From Acanthaster planci (lineage: Eukaryota > Echinodermata > Asteroidea > Valvatida > Acanthasteridae), in NCBI RefSeq assembly GCF_001949145.1, contig NW_019091552.1, forward strand, positions 130,645 to 194,644: DNA of 64,000 nt, written 5' to 3'. A model generated the notes under the pieces. It worked only from the letters and a program-made list of their open reading frames with translations, made no database searches and was not told the origin of the DNA. Of this stretch, positions 47,600-59,755 are shown in pieces (position 1 is the first letter of the stretch; each line of letters begins with the position of its first letter). Position numbers and translations under genes: made by a program.

Positions 47600-49690
47600 G
47601 TTTCAGATTCTTTTTGTTGCCATTGTTACCGGAAACCAAGGAAATACAAACCTCAACGTAAGCTTTTAGCAAACATTTTGAAGTGTCACCGTCAAGCACG
47701 CGAATCGTATTAGAGGGAAAAGTATACTAAAGAAATTAATGAGGAAATGGTGTCAAAATTTCAACAAGGACGCCCATTCAAACACGTAGACTCTCTTCGT
47801 TCGGATGTTCGGCACTAAAATTGACAAGCGTAGTGCTTATGTTTCGGTGTGTTCCCATAGTCTCCTCTTTTCACCTCCGAGACGAATTGCGCAGCGCAGT
47901 AACAACAAGACAAGTCGTGTACGGGCTCTCGACATGTTATTTCGTTCGTTACTAAAAATGTTGCGCTAAAATCACAATACAAAATGATCAGATGTGCAGC
48001 TTCAAGCAATTTAAGACACCGATCTATATTTTGATTGCGTGCCGCCCTCACACCGTCGACCAATAATTATATTAACGTTATGCCGTGGATAATGGATGAA
48101 TGAAGACCTTCACGAATCTCCGTAATAAAAGTTCACTGATAACGCCCACATTAATTGCCTTCAAATTTACGTAACGCCCCCGGATTCCAAACGCGCAATG
48201 TCAATCTCGAATTCTCACTTAGTTTACTTGTGGCTGTATGACATACCAAATTGCTAAGGCGTGTTGGCGTCTTAGAATATTCTGGAACGAAATCCCCTTA
48301 ATTAATTGAACAACCAAATCCAATATTCTGAACTTAACATTTTCAACATGAAGTAGGGCCCTCTAATCTTACACAGTTGGTGAAGCTTAGCACGCACAGG
48401 CGGCTGACGTGCGCTTTGGCCAAGGCACAGATCAGTGCTGTGCGGCGACGCTGGAGATGCAAGTGCCGCCTTATAAATTCTTGATGCCCAAGTGTGTGTG
48501 TGCCGCTGGGCCTCCTGGTCTTGCACAAGATTACCGCGGGCTTCACAACGACACGTATACAGTGGGCACGGAAAGAGATTTTTCAGATGTCTTTGAATGA
48601 TCCAGATGTACTGGTTTAGAGGAGGATTAATCTTTACCCTTTTAAAACGACAGTGCAACTAATAATCATGTGATTTTGCTCTGAAAATCATTAGGAATAA
48701 TTTATAATAAATATTTATAATAAATCCCGTGAGCTGATAGTGAATTGTAGATCATATGACATAAAGTATTTGATATAATTCATGACGCAACCATGGCTTA
48801 TACCCATGAATTAAATCGCTTCACTTAGCGCACGCGCAGTACAAGCAGTCGCAGCTCTTCACACACAGAAACACTGAGTGTCTTATTCCACTCGGCTTTG
48901 TTTCGTGGAAAAGAATATTAATCTGTTACGTCATGGAATTATTCTTACCATTGCATCCATGAATATTCATCAGTTGTATGATTCTGTTTTTGTCTCGGTC
49001 CAATTTCCCGTTGTCGTGATTTTCCCGGTTTTACTTAGGTTTCTTTCGTCTTTACAGCTTACTCATGAAATTTAGTGTCAGTGCAATTTAATGCACATTT
49101 CTTGATATAAGCAGTACGAGTAATTCTTTGACTGTTCTGTCATGACTGTTCTGTCATTACGAAATTTCTATTTAATTCCTGAGCCTGTTCTGTTTCTACC
49201 AACTGACACCTGTCTTGCAATGGCTCAACCATTTAACGCGTTACCGTAGATGCCTCTTAAAGAAAATCAAAGAACAACAAAAATTTGCAGAAAAAACCTT
49301 AAGTATCGAGTTATTTCATTCGCAAATCACAACAACCTTCCAGCTCTCTTGCTTTGAGTGCTGGAACAGTGTCAAATCTGTTCAACATTCATGAGCATCT
49401 TGACAGTCGTCGTCCATGATGATTAAGCTTCCGACTCGATCACTTTCATGATTGTGTAGGCATAGAACACCCTTTCGAAAGTACACACTGTGATCTCTCA
49501 TTATCTTACCCCTTAATGCTACAAAGGCTAACTCTTGAAGCAACTCACCGCGAGTCGTCTTTCCAGGCACCACAGCCATGACTTCCAAGTCTCACCGACG
49601 GGTCTCAATCAAGCTGCTTCAGTAACCCCTTTTTGGTGTCTGCCTTAGTAGTTTTTGTCGTTCGTATCTTGCCCACTTTTCACTTGGCAA
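47600..49690. other. Intergenic, nothing firm
   Basis: Minus-strand frames at 47.8 and 48.3 kb (82 and 118 codons) lack splice signals and resemblance. An ATAATAAATATTTATAATAAAT stretch at about 48,700 is simple AT-rich sequence. Confidence 0.4.
48877..48935. repeat. Dispersed hairpin repeat, copy 3 (degenerate)
   Basis: Keeps ATTCCACTCGGCTTTG and TTCGTGGAA of the foldback at 37.4 kb, with the outer arms mostly lost. Confidence 0.5.
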
Positions 49691-49696
49691 CAGTTT

Positions 49697-51867
49697 CTAT
49701 CTGCGAGTCGATGATAAAGATGTTCCAGCACTGGATAACTGTGGCAACGAGAAGAAAACAAAGACACAGTGTTGAAGTACTCATGCTCGGTACTCGTACT
49801 CGAGTACTACTCAAACACCGTTTTTAGAGTACTCTTACGCGTACTTGTACTCGAATGTCAAAGTACCCGTACTTGAACCTACAGTACTCGTACTCGGCCA
49901 GCAACGTACCTGAACTCGACATGTTGAAAATGTACTCGATCATCAGGTATTCGTTCTCGAATAGCAGTAGTCGATAAAAATTAAATACCGTGACTTACCA
50001 TGGTCTTCTTCTCTTTTATTGACACTTTCAAATGATTGTGGAGAAATCGAAAATCGACATCCTCCGCGCGCGGTGTAGACAAAATAACGCTAAACAAATA
50101 AACGCTTGATTAGCCTAACATCCAAAGTCGTAGTATCAACAAAAAATTTAATATTTTTTGAAATTTTCTATCCAGCTTGTGTGTTTTTCAACAAAGGAAT
50201 CCTTATTACCCCCCATAGGTGGTAACGTTTCTCAACAAAAAATGGGAACATGTCGCAATTCTATAACAAAATAGTGTTAATTATCGACATCCAACTGATT
50301 TTTCGAAATTAACGTCCTGTATAGCACAGTGGGAAAGAGTAATCGATTAAACATCAAGTATTCGATAACCAGAATCGAGCATAAAACCAAGACGGCTGCC
50401 CCATTACGTTTTTACGTACAGGAAAACATCAACGTTTTTGAGGAACCCCTTTCTTGTGACATTACACATGAAATGTAGGCCTATGTGAAAATATTTTTGC
50501 GCACTTGCTTGTTCCAATGGCGTTTAATTCAATCCATGAAATACAGATTTTGATATAAAATTCCCAAGAAAGGATGAAGAGGTAAAATGGTGCTTTCTCG
50601 TTCTCAGCTCCAGTAAAATGTATTGTAAATCCACTTTATTATTATTTCTATTAATACATGTAATTTCACTTAAAATGCCCGTCAAACTATTGATTAATTG
50701 TGTTTTTCCTTTTCCCGTCTTTTGTAAATAACCAGGTACTTCATGCTTTTGAAAACACTGCCAGCTTTTTGTTCCTGTTGTTTTATAATATGGTTCGCTG
50801 TACGTCGCGTGCTTGTGGGAAAATGGCACAGTCGGATACCAAACGATACTGAGCATGCGCACTCCAATTAGATGTCCGCTTTGGCAATGGGACGTGAACA
50901 TGTACATGTATGCCATTCATGTGTTCTTTGCTTGTCGGCTTCTGAAGAATGTGCGCTTTCCAGAGTTGTTCGAGACAAAATGTTGCTTCTGTGTGTATCG
51001 AATGCTGTTCAGTTTGAACTCAAGGAGCATTAATATTTTGTGGAAATGGAATTAAATCACAGCGCCCGCATGAGAATTGTAAGAAGTTTTGTCGATAGTT
51101 AAGATAAAAAAATATTTTCTCAGCCTTTTGATGCTTGAATGTTTTTGTTTTTTCAGTTTAAATCTGATGGATCCAAGGGCTCCAAATACTTGGACGCTCG
51201 GGACCTATAATGTACTGTGCGAAGTAGATTAGTTTTACCGGGTAATCCGAACTTCATGTCTGTTTGTCAGCTGTGTAGCATTTCCTTAGAAACTTCATTT
51301 GAGACAGCTAGGCTTGTTGTGGATTAAACAAACATCAATTTGTTGAAAAATGCTTACAAAGGCAATTCATAGGAAGATAGTGTTTATCATAGTAATAAGC
51401 TCATACCTTTTGGTTTCAAGTACGATGTATTTGGACTTGTACTTTTACTCGTATTCGGCAATACAAGTACTGGAACTCACACTCGTACTTGAAAGGACAA
51501 GTACTCATACTTGCACTCGTACTCGCCGAAGTTACTCGTACTCTTATGAAGTACTCGTGCTCGGAAGGTCTGAACGTGTACTCAGACTTGAATTGTAGTT
51601 GGCGTTGTAGGTACTCAGCAGTACATATAGTTGGTACTCGGAAAAAGTACTCGACTACCAACATTGCAATTGAAGACAACCCAGTGACCCGACCATACGT
51701 CATTGTGGGCGATTCAAGATGAAAGCGGGATGGCCGTAAAGGAACCTACTTGGAAACCACAGAGTGACCAAGTGTCGTTAAGAGTCAACACAGTGATGAC
51801 AGCACAAATACTAAAGGGAGGGGTGAAGGGCTTACGTACAGAGCATATATTTAACGAACACTGCCAT
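49697..51867 (-). CDS. Candidate three-exon microprotein gene (54 residues)
   Basis: Coding exons 51867-51836, 50089-49999 and 49738-49697 total 165 bases with matching phases (2, 0). Exon 1 opens AGGATGG, with a purine at -3 and G at +4, and ends at GTAAGC. Exon 2 lies between TTTATTTGTTTAG and ATG-GTAAGT. Exon 3 follows an excellent pyrimidine tract (TTGTTTTCTTCTCGTTGCCACAG). The product starts MAVFVKYMLCTVILSTPRA, which could be a signal peptide, and continues EDVDFRFLHNHLKVSIKEKK to a Ser-rich end. I recognise no family. Each signal is good, but three short exons can arise by chance. Both introns contain a GTACTC-type repeat tract. Confidence 0.33.
49785..49950. repeat. GTACTC-type degenerate hexamer tract, copy 1
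   Basis: Many variants of (GTACTC)n: GGTACTCGTACTCGAGTACT, TACTTGTACTCG, CAGTACTCGTACTCGG. Same orientation as the tract at 51.4 kb. Confidence 0.8.
51418..51660. repeat. GTACTC-type degenerate hexamer tract, copy 2
   Basis: TACTTGCACTCGTACTCG, GAAGTACTCGTGCTCGG and AAAGTACTCGACTACC run for about 240 bases. The predicted peptides here (SYSYSYE) are translated repeat. Confidence 0.8.
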
Positions 51868-51869
51868 CC

Positions 51870-54800
51870 TACTGAAGTCGTGTTGGATATAATATAGAGT
51901 TTACGCAATCCACAGAATTAGTCTCTCGTACTCTCACTGCGCGTATATGACACTATACACGTAGGATGTTCCTCATGTGATCCACCTTTGAAGCAGTAAT
52001 GAATGAAATCAATCAAACTCGTAAGGAAATACTTGTCTTACAACTTGATACATGTAATGCGGCTGTTTGTTTTGAACGCCACTGACTGCATTACGTCATT
52101 CCCAGGACAGTAATAATTTTGCAGAGCACAGTCCATCAGACATCGTCGTATCAGTCGTCATATCAAAGCGAACAGGACCGAAAATGCTCCAAGGGCCATT
52201 TCCACTAGCGCATACAATCTCTACACGACAACTTAAAAATTAGAAATAGTTTGCATGATAACATCGTTTGTCCAACAAATCCTTAGGCACTATGATAGAA
52301 GCTTGCGATTATTTTTACAACGAATTTTATGATGCTGCTGAGCAAGAAAAGTTCACGCATGTTCCTTGAGACTAGTTTTGTGTTAAAGTTGAATACATTT
52401 GCGATGGGCTTTTTGGGAAAGAACTGTGGTTGCTTGGAGAGAGAGAGAGATAGAAAGAGAGAGATGTTGGAGATTACAATGGAACTGCTATTTTTAGTGA
52501 TCCAACAATTAATGATCACAAGTCCAGTGTCCGAATATAGAATATTCATCCTGAATTGGTCGTGATGATTTGACAAAAATCAATGTAAAAACTGAACCAA
52601 TCTCTTTATTTGTCTCTGCTCCATACATTTAGGTAAAATCTGAAACAAAACATGAAATTCGTATCAAAATCTACCATAGTATATATTTCGGTATGGCGTC
52701 ATAATACCACGCGACGGATTCCATTCTGCAATTCCCCGACCCAGCATCACAACGATCGAATAGATGTATATCACTTTAGTTTCAGAGTAAACCACAACCC
52801 CAGCGCCTTAGTGATCGCCTTGGCAATCCTCAAGGTTCACCTTCCCTCCGCAGGTTGACGTGACCGACCGATGAAGGGGGACGAAAATGATTATCAGCGG
52901 CAGATGGTGCGGGAGAAAGTGGTGCTCAGACGGCCGATAAAGATCAGGCGGTTGTTCCTGCTAATATCCTTAGGTCCCTGAACCACGAGGCTTGGGAGAA
53001 CACCTATTATTTTGTTATTATATTATGCCCTTCTGCAATGGAATGTTTCTTGAAATAAATAATCCCATCCCTCAGTCGAGAATTAGGATTCGAACAATGA
53101 CATTCAATTATGTTGCCACCATTCTCCTAGACTACCGTCCACTTCCACTTTCTGCATCGGGGTTGGTTGGTCATGGATCAAGTTCGCAAACGGAAACACA
53201 TTAGGCTACCGCAAGAATCAGTATGAATTAAAATGGAGTCCACTAATGAAGGTTCAAAACAGAAGTCCTCGAAATCTCTCTTATATACTTTTCTGTATAC
53301 TTTTATTTTCTGCACTCCTTGTTTGTCCTAAAACAAATTTAAACGACTGTGAAAACAGAACTTCATGGTTCAGATGGTATCCCGTTGGGGTCTGGTTGAC
53401 AGTCTCAGGGTTCCAAGGGTTATTACCGGTAACTACAAAGATCGACAGTCCAAACACACGAACTTCCTGCCAGCCGGGAATGAATTAAAGGCTTGTTTAT
53501 CTGAACAAGTTTATCAAGAAGACGAACCACATGCCAATCATATGTCTGGACCATCACAAGACCTCCCATTAACTCCTATACAAAAGCTTTCCTTTGCCAT
53601 TTATCAGTCACTGTTACTTGTGGCTGGTCTTGTGACCGGCCTGGTGATAATCTTGTGACTGGTCTCACCTAACACTGATTATTTCAAATTTCTCGTGTGA
53701 AAACCAATATCACAATGTCCTTTACAAAACCGATGGATTCTTACCATCAAGTGCTATGAATCTTGATAACAACAGTCACCCCCATCTCAAAATGAAATAC
53801 ATTGTACATGTACGGCTTTGACTAAAGTCTCTTTCTCATTCCAATGATGACCTGCAGGTGTTGCAAATCAATTTGAGCATTAACCATAGGACAACCACTG
53901 ATTGATTTGTGACGTTCCTGTGCATGCGAAAAATATCATAATTTCTTTACTACCGGTATTTCTGGACGCAAAACATCTGTGTCTTGAACTCTCATGGACA
54001 AAATTTCTTTTGCAGCGTACGGATGGCATTAATGTGCATTTACTGATTTTGGTAGGCTAGTAAGCTACCCATAATGTTCTGTCGCGCCTAAGCTTCCTTT
54101 AAATAAATGTTCAGACAGCGATTCGTGCTCATCAAGGCCCCTTGAATGGGCGCTTAGTACAGAAGGTCTACAAGTTCGAATGCCGAGAAGCCAACCAGAC
54201 CGGTCTAACAAACCCAGACAAAGTTCTTGTCCGACTACATGACTGCCTTATAATCCAGTGTTTTGTGCTCATTAAATATAGAAACCATAGAGCAAAATGG
54301 CAGCAGATTGCTTGCCATTAATACCCGTTGGTGCTTGATTCTCCTGCCCCCAACAAGACGATCGTGTCATCTAAGGCACCACGATAGCTGCACTTTGAAT
54401 GCATACGTAAAATATTTCGTTCACGGTACAGATTCACGAAAGAGTCCTCCCATCTCAGGAGGTTAGTCCAAACACACATGCCAACAGCAGGAAACCGACT
54501 GGCTCCTTATCGATTGCTAGCAAGCTCTGACAGCAGGCAATTATTCACAACCGACAAAAATTACTAAAGATGTATTGAACTTAACCACCGTGAGAAGGCT
54601 CTCCATCTATCTTCTTAAAGGAGGAAAGTCCGAACAGGTGACTACTTAAAAGGGGGAAAGGGTGGTTTTCTAATAAAACACTACAATGTCTTTCTCGCTG
54701 TGAAGGTCCGTTTAATTGTAGCCTATACAAATCTGATCCACCATGGTACTCATTTTCCATCTTTGACAAGACCAAATGGATAATTAAAGCAAATGAAATA

Positions 54801-54870
54801 TACCACTAAAACATCTAATTGCCAAGTGTTTGACACAGTTCAGCAGGTGGTCTGGTAGAATTTAAGGTCC
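51870..54870. other. Intergenic with weak exon-like signals
   Basis: A GC-richer patch at 52.65-53.0 kb has splice-like signals on both strands but no consistent model. Two overlapping frames at 53,246-53,658 would give a hydrophobic start in one and a hydrophobic end (LLLVAGLVTGLVIIL) in the other. They are in different frames with no recognised product. Confidence 0.35.
52437..52465. repeat. GA microsatellite
   Basis: GAGAGAGAGAGA and GAAAGAGAGAGA with one interruption. Confidence 0.9.
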
Positions 54871-54879
54871 ACCCGCCTT

Positions 54880-55038
54880 GAGCAGAAGCACCCCCTCAAC
54901 GGTTGAAAAGAGCCATGCTGGCTCATTTTTGCTGGTACTGATGCGTACGCAGCGCTTGTATCTCGTGGTCGTTAGTGAACCAGCGAAGTGAAGTTCCTGA
55001 CAAAGGAGCCTCTGTCGCTAGGAAAATTGCGCCCTCTC
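54880..55038. repeat. Dispersed repeat, copy 2 (pair with 9.3 kb)
   Basis: Same order of blocks as 9,344-9,514, the clearest being AACCAGCGAAGTGAAGTTCC and GTCGCTAGGAAAATTGCGCC. Confidence 0.75.
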
Positions 55039-55039
55039 T

Positions 55040-57380
55040 GTGTCCAGCTCGGGGCCCATAGGAGCACTAAAAATTTCGGGTTCACTTCCAACTTGAATAA
55101 GGACGGTCGTGTACGAGTCCATGAGCAAGACTGTTAGTCATAGTTTGCTTCAAACGGATCATGAATAATAATATTATGATTCAAGGCATTGGGTATAATT
55201 AGAATGATTTAAACTTCATTGTGTTTTACCAAGAGCAGAAATAAATATTGCTCGGGATGATGAAATTCCGGGGACAATTTGTGAACCTGACGATCGGAAG
55301 TAGCGAATACCGCTTTGATTTGCGAATTCTTTATGCTGAGTGCCAATTTCAATTACCGTTGAGTTGACTTTTCCTACTACGACCAAATTACCAACAAAGT
55401 CACGAGTTTCCACCAATCAACAGCAGAGAAATAAGTCAAGTTGTGTCTTGATGAAACAACATTCAATTATTATCAGCGCCAAAAATAAATTTGTGACTCG
55501 GTGAATTCAAAGTCAAAAAGAGTATTATATGAAATAACTTCACAGTTCCCTAGAGGGTCTTTTGGAGGAGGCCTGGATGTGCTGGATCGACCAGATACTG
55601 CGGGAGAGTGCATGCCTTCCTACGCAGTGGCTTTGCTCTACCTTCCCTGGTCACAGACACACGGCCCCGCAGGCGGCTACCTGATTGCCCAACGAGCCAG
55701 AAGAACGGGATCTTTAAGATGCGTGACAAGGTGTTATCATCACACTTAAGCGTCTAGGTCTGGATGCCAGCGAGTTTCAACTAGACTCTCACAAATGAGA
55801 GATGTAAGGCCATCCTCTTTATAGGTTAGTGATGAGGGTTGTAGAGGGAGTCGGTGATAATAAGGACCTCATAATAAAGGCAAGCCGATGAAGTGAAATG
55901 ATTTTTGCATAGCAATTACAAACGGCCCTGGTTTTGCTGACCCAACGAGTTTATATAATAAGTGCTAGTCATTATTGTACGCCCATACCACATGATTATT
56001 ACATTTCAAAAACTGAAACACCCCTGAATAGATTTCCAAATTAATTTACCAGAATAATCGTAAAACGATTGATCTCGGTTCGAGTCTAAAAATCTAGGCC
56101 AACTACACTTTACCAAATGCTGCGAATAAGTCGTTGAGTTGGTAATAAGCGATACTACTTAAATGTTTTTTTTCTGTCTTCATGTCTTTTCTTTAGCATC
56201 ATCAAAGCCTCCCGGCTCCAACCTTGCGAAAAATTGATTCATCGCCCATTCCACTGGACCGTGAACGGGAACGTTTGCGTAAAAAACGCAGTCTTGCTTC
56301 CTTGATGTGGGCTCAATGGATTAAGTGAAGGCGAAACATGATCGAGGGTGGAATTGGCCAGGCCTCTCCGTTCGCAATAATAAGCTGGAAGCTGGCCATT
56401 AATTAAAGGGGAAATCAGACAAGCCTTGATAATCTGTGGCACACCGAATCGAAATCGATAGTGAATAAAAATCGCTAGCCATAGGCCTAAATAATTGTTT
56501 TCAACCCTCGCCCATTACTGAAATCATTTTGGATATAACGTGGAACTCCTTCAAATTGCCGCCTTCTTGTACACACTCTAAAAACCATATATAAACACAA
56601 TCGTGCCATCACTTTTTAAACAAGTTAACATGTTAAACATTTGATGTCCAATTCCTTAACACCAATGTCCAGTGGCTAAACACCATCCATCTAAACTCCA
56701 AATACATTAAGCATTTAAACATGCTTACAAACTTATCGAAAGAAATTGTTTAATGGCTGAACTCAGCTGTGCAGTATTTTTAAATTATTTAAAAAAAACA
56801 TTTCAAAGGAAGAGACAAAATACACTTTAGATACGGAAGAAGAAACGGTGAGGAAAATAGAACTTGGGCTGGTAATTTCTTCTGAGTCAGATTCGTTGAA
56901 CAAATCAAGTAAGAAGTGCATACAAGAAACCACAAGGCAAAGGAAAGTCCCCACTTAATAGCCCCCAAAAATCCTACGCTCGTTTGCGCATGGGAGTTAA
57001 TACCTCACTTGAATTTAATTCTAAGCATACAAGTTCCCAATAGCAACCCAACTAATAGGTTACAGAAACTAACAGGTTACAGAGTGATTAAAAATCCTAA
57101 AAAGGTCCGTATAAAAATAATATAGTGCAATGCATTGTGGGGCAGGGGTCACATTTGCCTGCATTACAGATGGAATGAGAACCAAATATGAAATTTCAAT
57201 GAATACAAAGGGCCACAATCTGTCTCAGAAAATCAAATCGAGTCTGAGGGACAAGGCTTCTTCTGTGCACGATCATACATTATTAAGAGATGGGCGAAAT
57301 AATATTTTACATTATTGTAATGAAACGTGGGCGTGGTGGTTCATGAACTCTAAACTTGTGCACTAAAAACAAAACGTGTT
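55040..57380. other. Intergenic, one GC-rich island
   Basis: A GC-rich island at about 55,540-55,720 has an open frame (including PSYAVALLYLPWSQT) but no splice signals or resemblance. The rest shows nothing I can name. Confidence 0.4.
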
Positions 57381-57389
57381 AGTCCTAAA

Positions 57390-57806
57390 AGAGCCGGGGG
57401 CGGAATCCGCTCCCTTGACATGTCTTCCGATATCACTTTCCGATATTGTTTTTTTCTCAGGAGTTGAGGCTGTACGAGTTTTAGAGAAATGCCGTCATTT
57501 TCATTTTTGCAAAAATCGAACATACCGTTCTCGCGCAGCGCGCATTTTCACGGAACGGGTCAGCCAAAAATATAGACTTTTTCCACTGAGGTACTCAATG
57601 CACGCGTACTGGCACGCATGTAGCCATGAGCTTCAAATAACCGCAGCACCAAACCCATTATGTTTTAATGAATTCAACCTTCACATTTGTAATGGCGAGA
57701 AGGGTTATGTACATGCATCCTAAGTTTCATAAAAATTGGGCGTAATACAGCAGAGATCTTGGGGCGGAAGGGGGTGTGCTGATTCCGTCCCGGTTGTGAG
57801 ATGGGC
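57390..57806. repeat. Possible inverted-repeat-bounded segment
   Basis: GCCGGGGGCGGAATCCGCTCCC at the left and, on the other strand, ACCGGGACGGAATCAGC at the right suggest weak inverted ends about 415 bp apart. No target duplication was seen. A 115-codon frame inside is unrecognised. Confidence 0.3.
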
Positions 57807-57891
57807 CAAAATAACACGACTCGTTTAGGGTTAGATGATCAACGGTGGTATACCGACGTTACCAGCACGGTGTTCACAGTGTCCTGCTTAC

Positions 57892-57989
57892 CTCGAACAC
57901 CAAAAAATACACAACGAATTTTACTTCAATACAGTCAATCTTAAGAGATGGTTTGAAAATGAAATATTCTCTCTTTGAGCGCTCCACCC
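57892..57989 (-). CDS. Candidate exon, unrecognised
   Basis: 98 bases between a TCTTTTTGAG acceptor and the strong donor GAG-GTAAGC. It encodes 32 residues (KREYFIFKPSLKIDCIEVKF and a hydrophobic end). No partner exon was assigned. Confidence 0.2.
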
Positions 57990-58062
57990 CTCAAAAAGAC
58001 CATAACTGGGTTTTTGGCCCTGCCTTTAATAAAGGCTTGGATAATCACGCACGGAAAACGTG

Positions 58063-58317
58063 TTAACACGGACTAAGAAAATACTGACGATTAGCCAGTT
58101 CAATTAATTGATGTTTTTCGAGACGCCTCGTACGCTTCCGCTTGTCGTCGAGGAAGTGTTTGGACGAGGTCCCACCGCGTGTGTTGGCTGTGCCGTTCAC
58201 CGTGAGTAGGTCCACCTAAAACTGCGGTCCACGATCACGGATCTCAGGGACCTGGGCATCGAGTCTGCAGGAGTTTGCCTTTAATGATCCTCCAGTACGG
58301 GCTGCCGAGACAACCAT
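58063..58317 (-). pseudogene. Interrupted ORF, possibly a relic or exon
   Basis: From ATG 58,317 a frame runs 33 codons to TAG, then the same frame stays open for 50 more codons (NGTANTRGGTSSKHFLDDKR, then KRTRRLEKH) to TAA. TTTTAG before the second half could be a splice acceptor, making that half a real last exon. GC content is higher than in the flanks. Family not recognised. Confidence 0.25.
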
Positions 58318-58329
58318 GTGAGTATTTAA

Positions 58330-59160
58330 TGATGCGCGCTGAGTTGAGCACTCGAGGTGAAGAGCGGCTAGAAGTTGGAACTTAGATAAATTGATAGATC
58401 AAGGAGTCTGCAGACCCCGTGGCATGTGATTTGCATCACCAGCTCAGACATTCGACGCGAAAACGAGATGTCAGAAAAGGTAGATGTAGAATGAGGGCAC
58501 TGGTGATGAGCCAGAAAACATCATATCAATTAGTTTTCTATATAAGTGGGAATCTGAGTCCATCTTACAGACTTCCCTCACTTAACAACCTGTTTTGTAA
58601 TTAATTTTTCGACAGCAACGAGAGGGATGTAGAATATCGAAGACTTTTTAGAGCAGTTCGTTACGAGTTACGACACCCGAGCTTACGGAGGACGTAATGT
58701 AGGGAGACTGGACGCGCCTTAGAATGGGATGGAAGAGGGGAGTGCACCAAAGCTGGTCACGATAAATTGCACAAAGACAAGCTCGCCCTTCTCAGTGATC
58801 GATTTGGCATCACCAGCAGAGTCCAGAAGCTAAGGTCACACCCCGTGCCTTCCCTATAGCGGGGACCTCGGGTTAAGAGCTGGGGCGGCGCCGTGGCTCG
58901 TCCCACGGTCGGATTAAATTCATTGGGACGGAAACACTATCCGTGGATACGAACTGAACAGGCAAGCTTATTAGACACAAAAGAAAAATGATGTAATGCA
59001 ATCTTTCGTAAGGTGGAGCAGTCCCGCACGCACCCGACACTTATGACGTTTTGTCCGGTCTCCTCTAACAAGATCCCCCAGAGGGAGTAAACGCTCCCAG
59101 CTGATCTTGTTTTGCAAGTAATGGTGTTAGCTCCTCCACGAGGAAAAAAAACTTCCAGTT
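58330..59160. other. GC-richer intergenic stretch
   Basis: No supported gene. GC-rich parts at 58.65-58.95 kb have no clear frame. Confidence 0.4.
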
Positions 59161-59177
59161 AAAATAGATGAACACAT

Positions 59178-59304
59178 TTAATTGGTAATGAACACCAGTC
59201 CGGTTGCTTTCCTAGTTTCATGTTCTTCCTTATGCTTATCCATTTCCCTACTTAAAGCCATTAACCTGTTCTTGCATGAGTCAACCTGGGATATTAAGTT
59301 CAGA
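59178..59304 (-). CDS. Coiled-coil last exon
   Basis: 127 bases after TTAATTATTGCAG, ending TAA at 59,178. It encodes 41 residues: LNLISQVDSCKNRLMALSRE, MDKHKEEHETRK and ATGLVFITN. The hydrophobic spacing fits a short coiled coil. A possible first exon at 60982-60960 (ATGGCGCTTTGGGCAGCCTG, then TAG before GTAAAT) joins in phase to give a 49-residue protein. Other upstream exons are equally possible. SCKNRL-AL loosely recalls coiled-coil adaptors such as BRK1, but the rest does not fit, so I leave it unnamed. Confidence 0.38.
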
Positions 59305-59755
59305 CTGCAATAATTAAAGGAGAGAGTAAGTACAGACATAGTGATATTAGGCAGTTGAGCGTTCAAAATGGGGATGATCTATTTGTTTACACTTGGCGTC
59401 CAGTCATCCGTTCCATTCAGCGATAACAGCATCCTTGCTGGCAACATTTGCCGTATTATTTTCGGCGTTAATATTTGCTGAAACATTTACCCGTTTTAGA
59501 GGGCAAAATGTGGGTTTGTTCTCTACAACAGTTGATTAGAGATGTTTAAACTGTAAAGTTCAATTATTTTACTGTTGTCTATCAGGTTTTCAATGACAAG
59601 GATAAAATGGTGATATGTTATGCAGCTGTAAACATGAATTTTCTGGAAACAGACCACACCACCACGAGTGTCAACATCAACTAATTGTAAAAGGGGGGGA
59701 GGGTGACTGGTAAAGAACAGACCTCAAGTATTCAATACCAAACTTAAATACTGCG

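Noticed and set aside
49382-49588. 68-codon minus-strand frame that reads like protein
   Set aside because: It has an in-frame stop just upstream and no acceptor after it. A better final exon with an excellent acceptor lies at 49,697-49,738.
51350-51722. Overlapping frames of 77-95 codons
   Set aside because: They translate the GTACTC repeat (SYSYSYE and similar).
53055-53115. tRNA-like B box (TTGTTCGAATCC, minus strand)
   Set aside because: The A-box match is poor and no stems close. At most a worn SINE.
54150-54200. tRNA-like B box (AGTTCGAATGCC)
   Set aside because: No convincing A box at the right distance and no cloverleaf.
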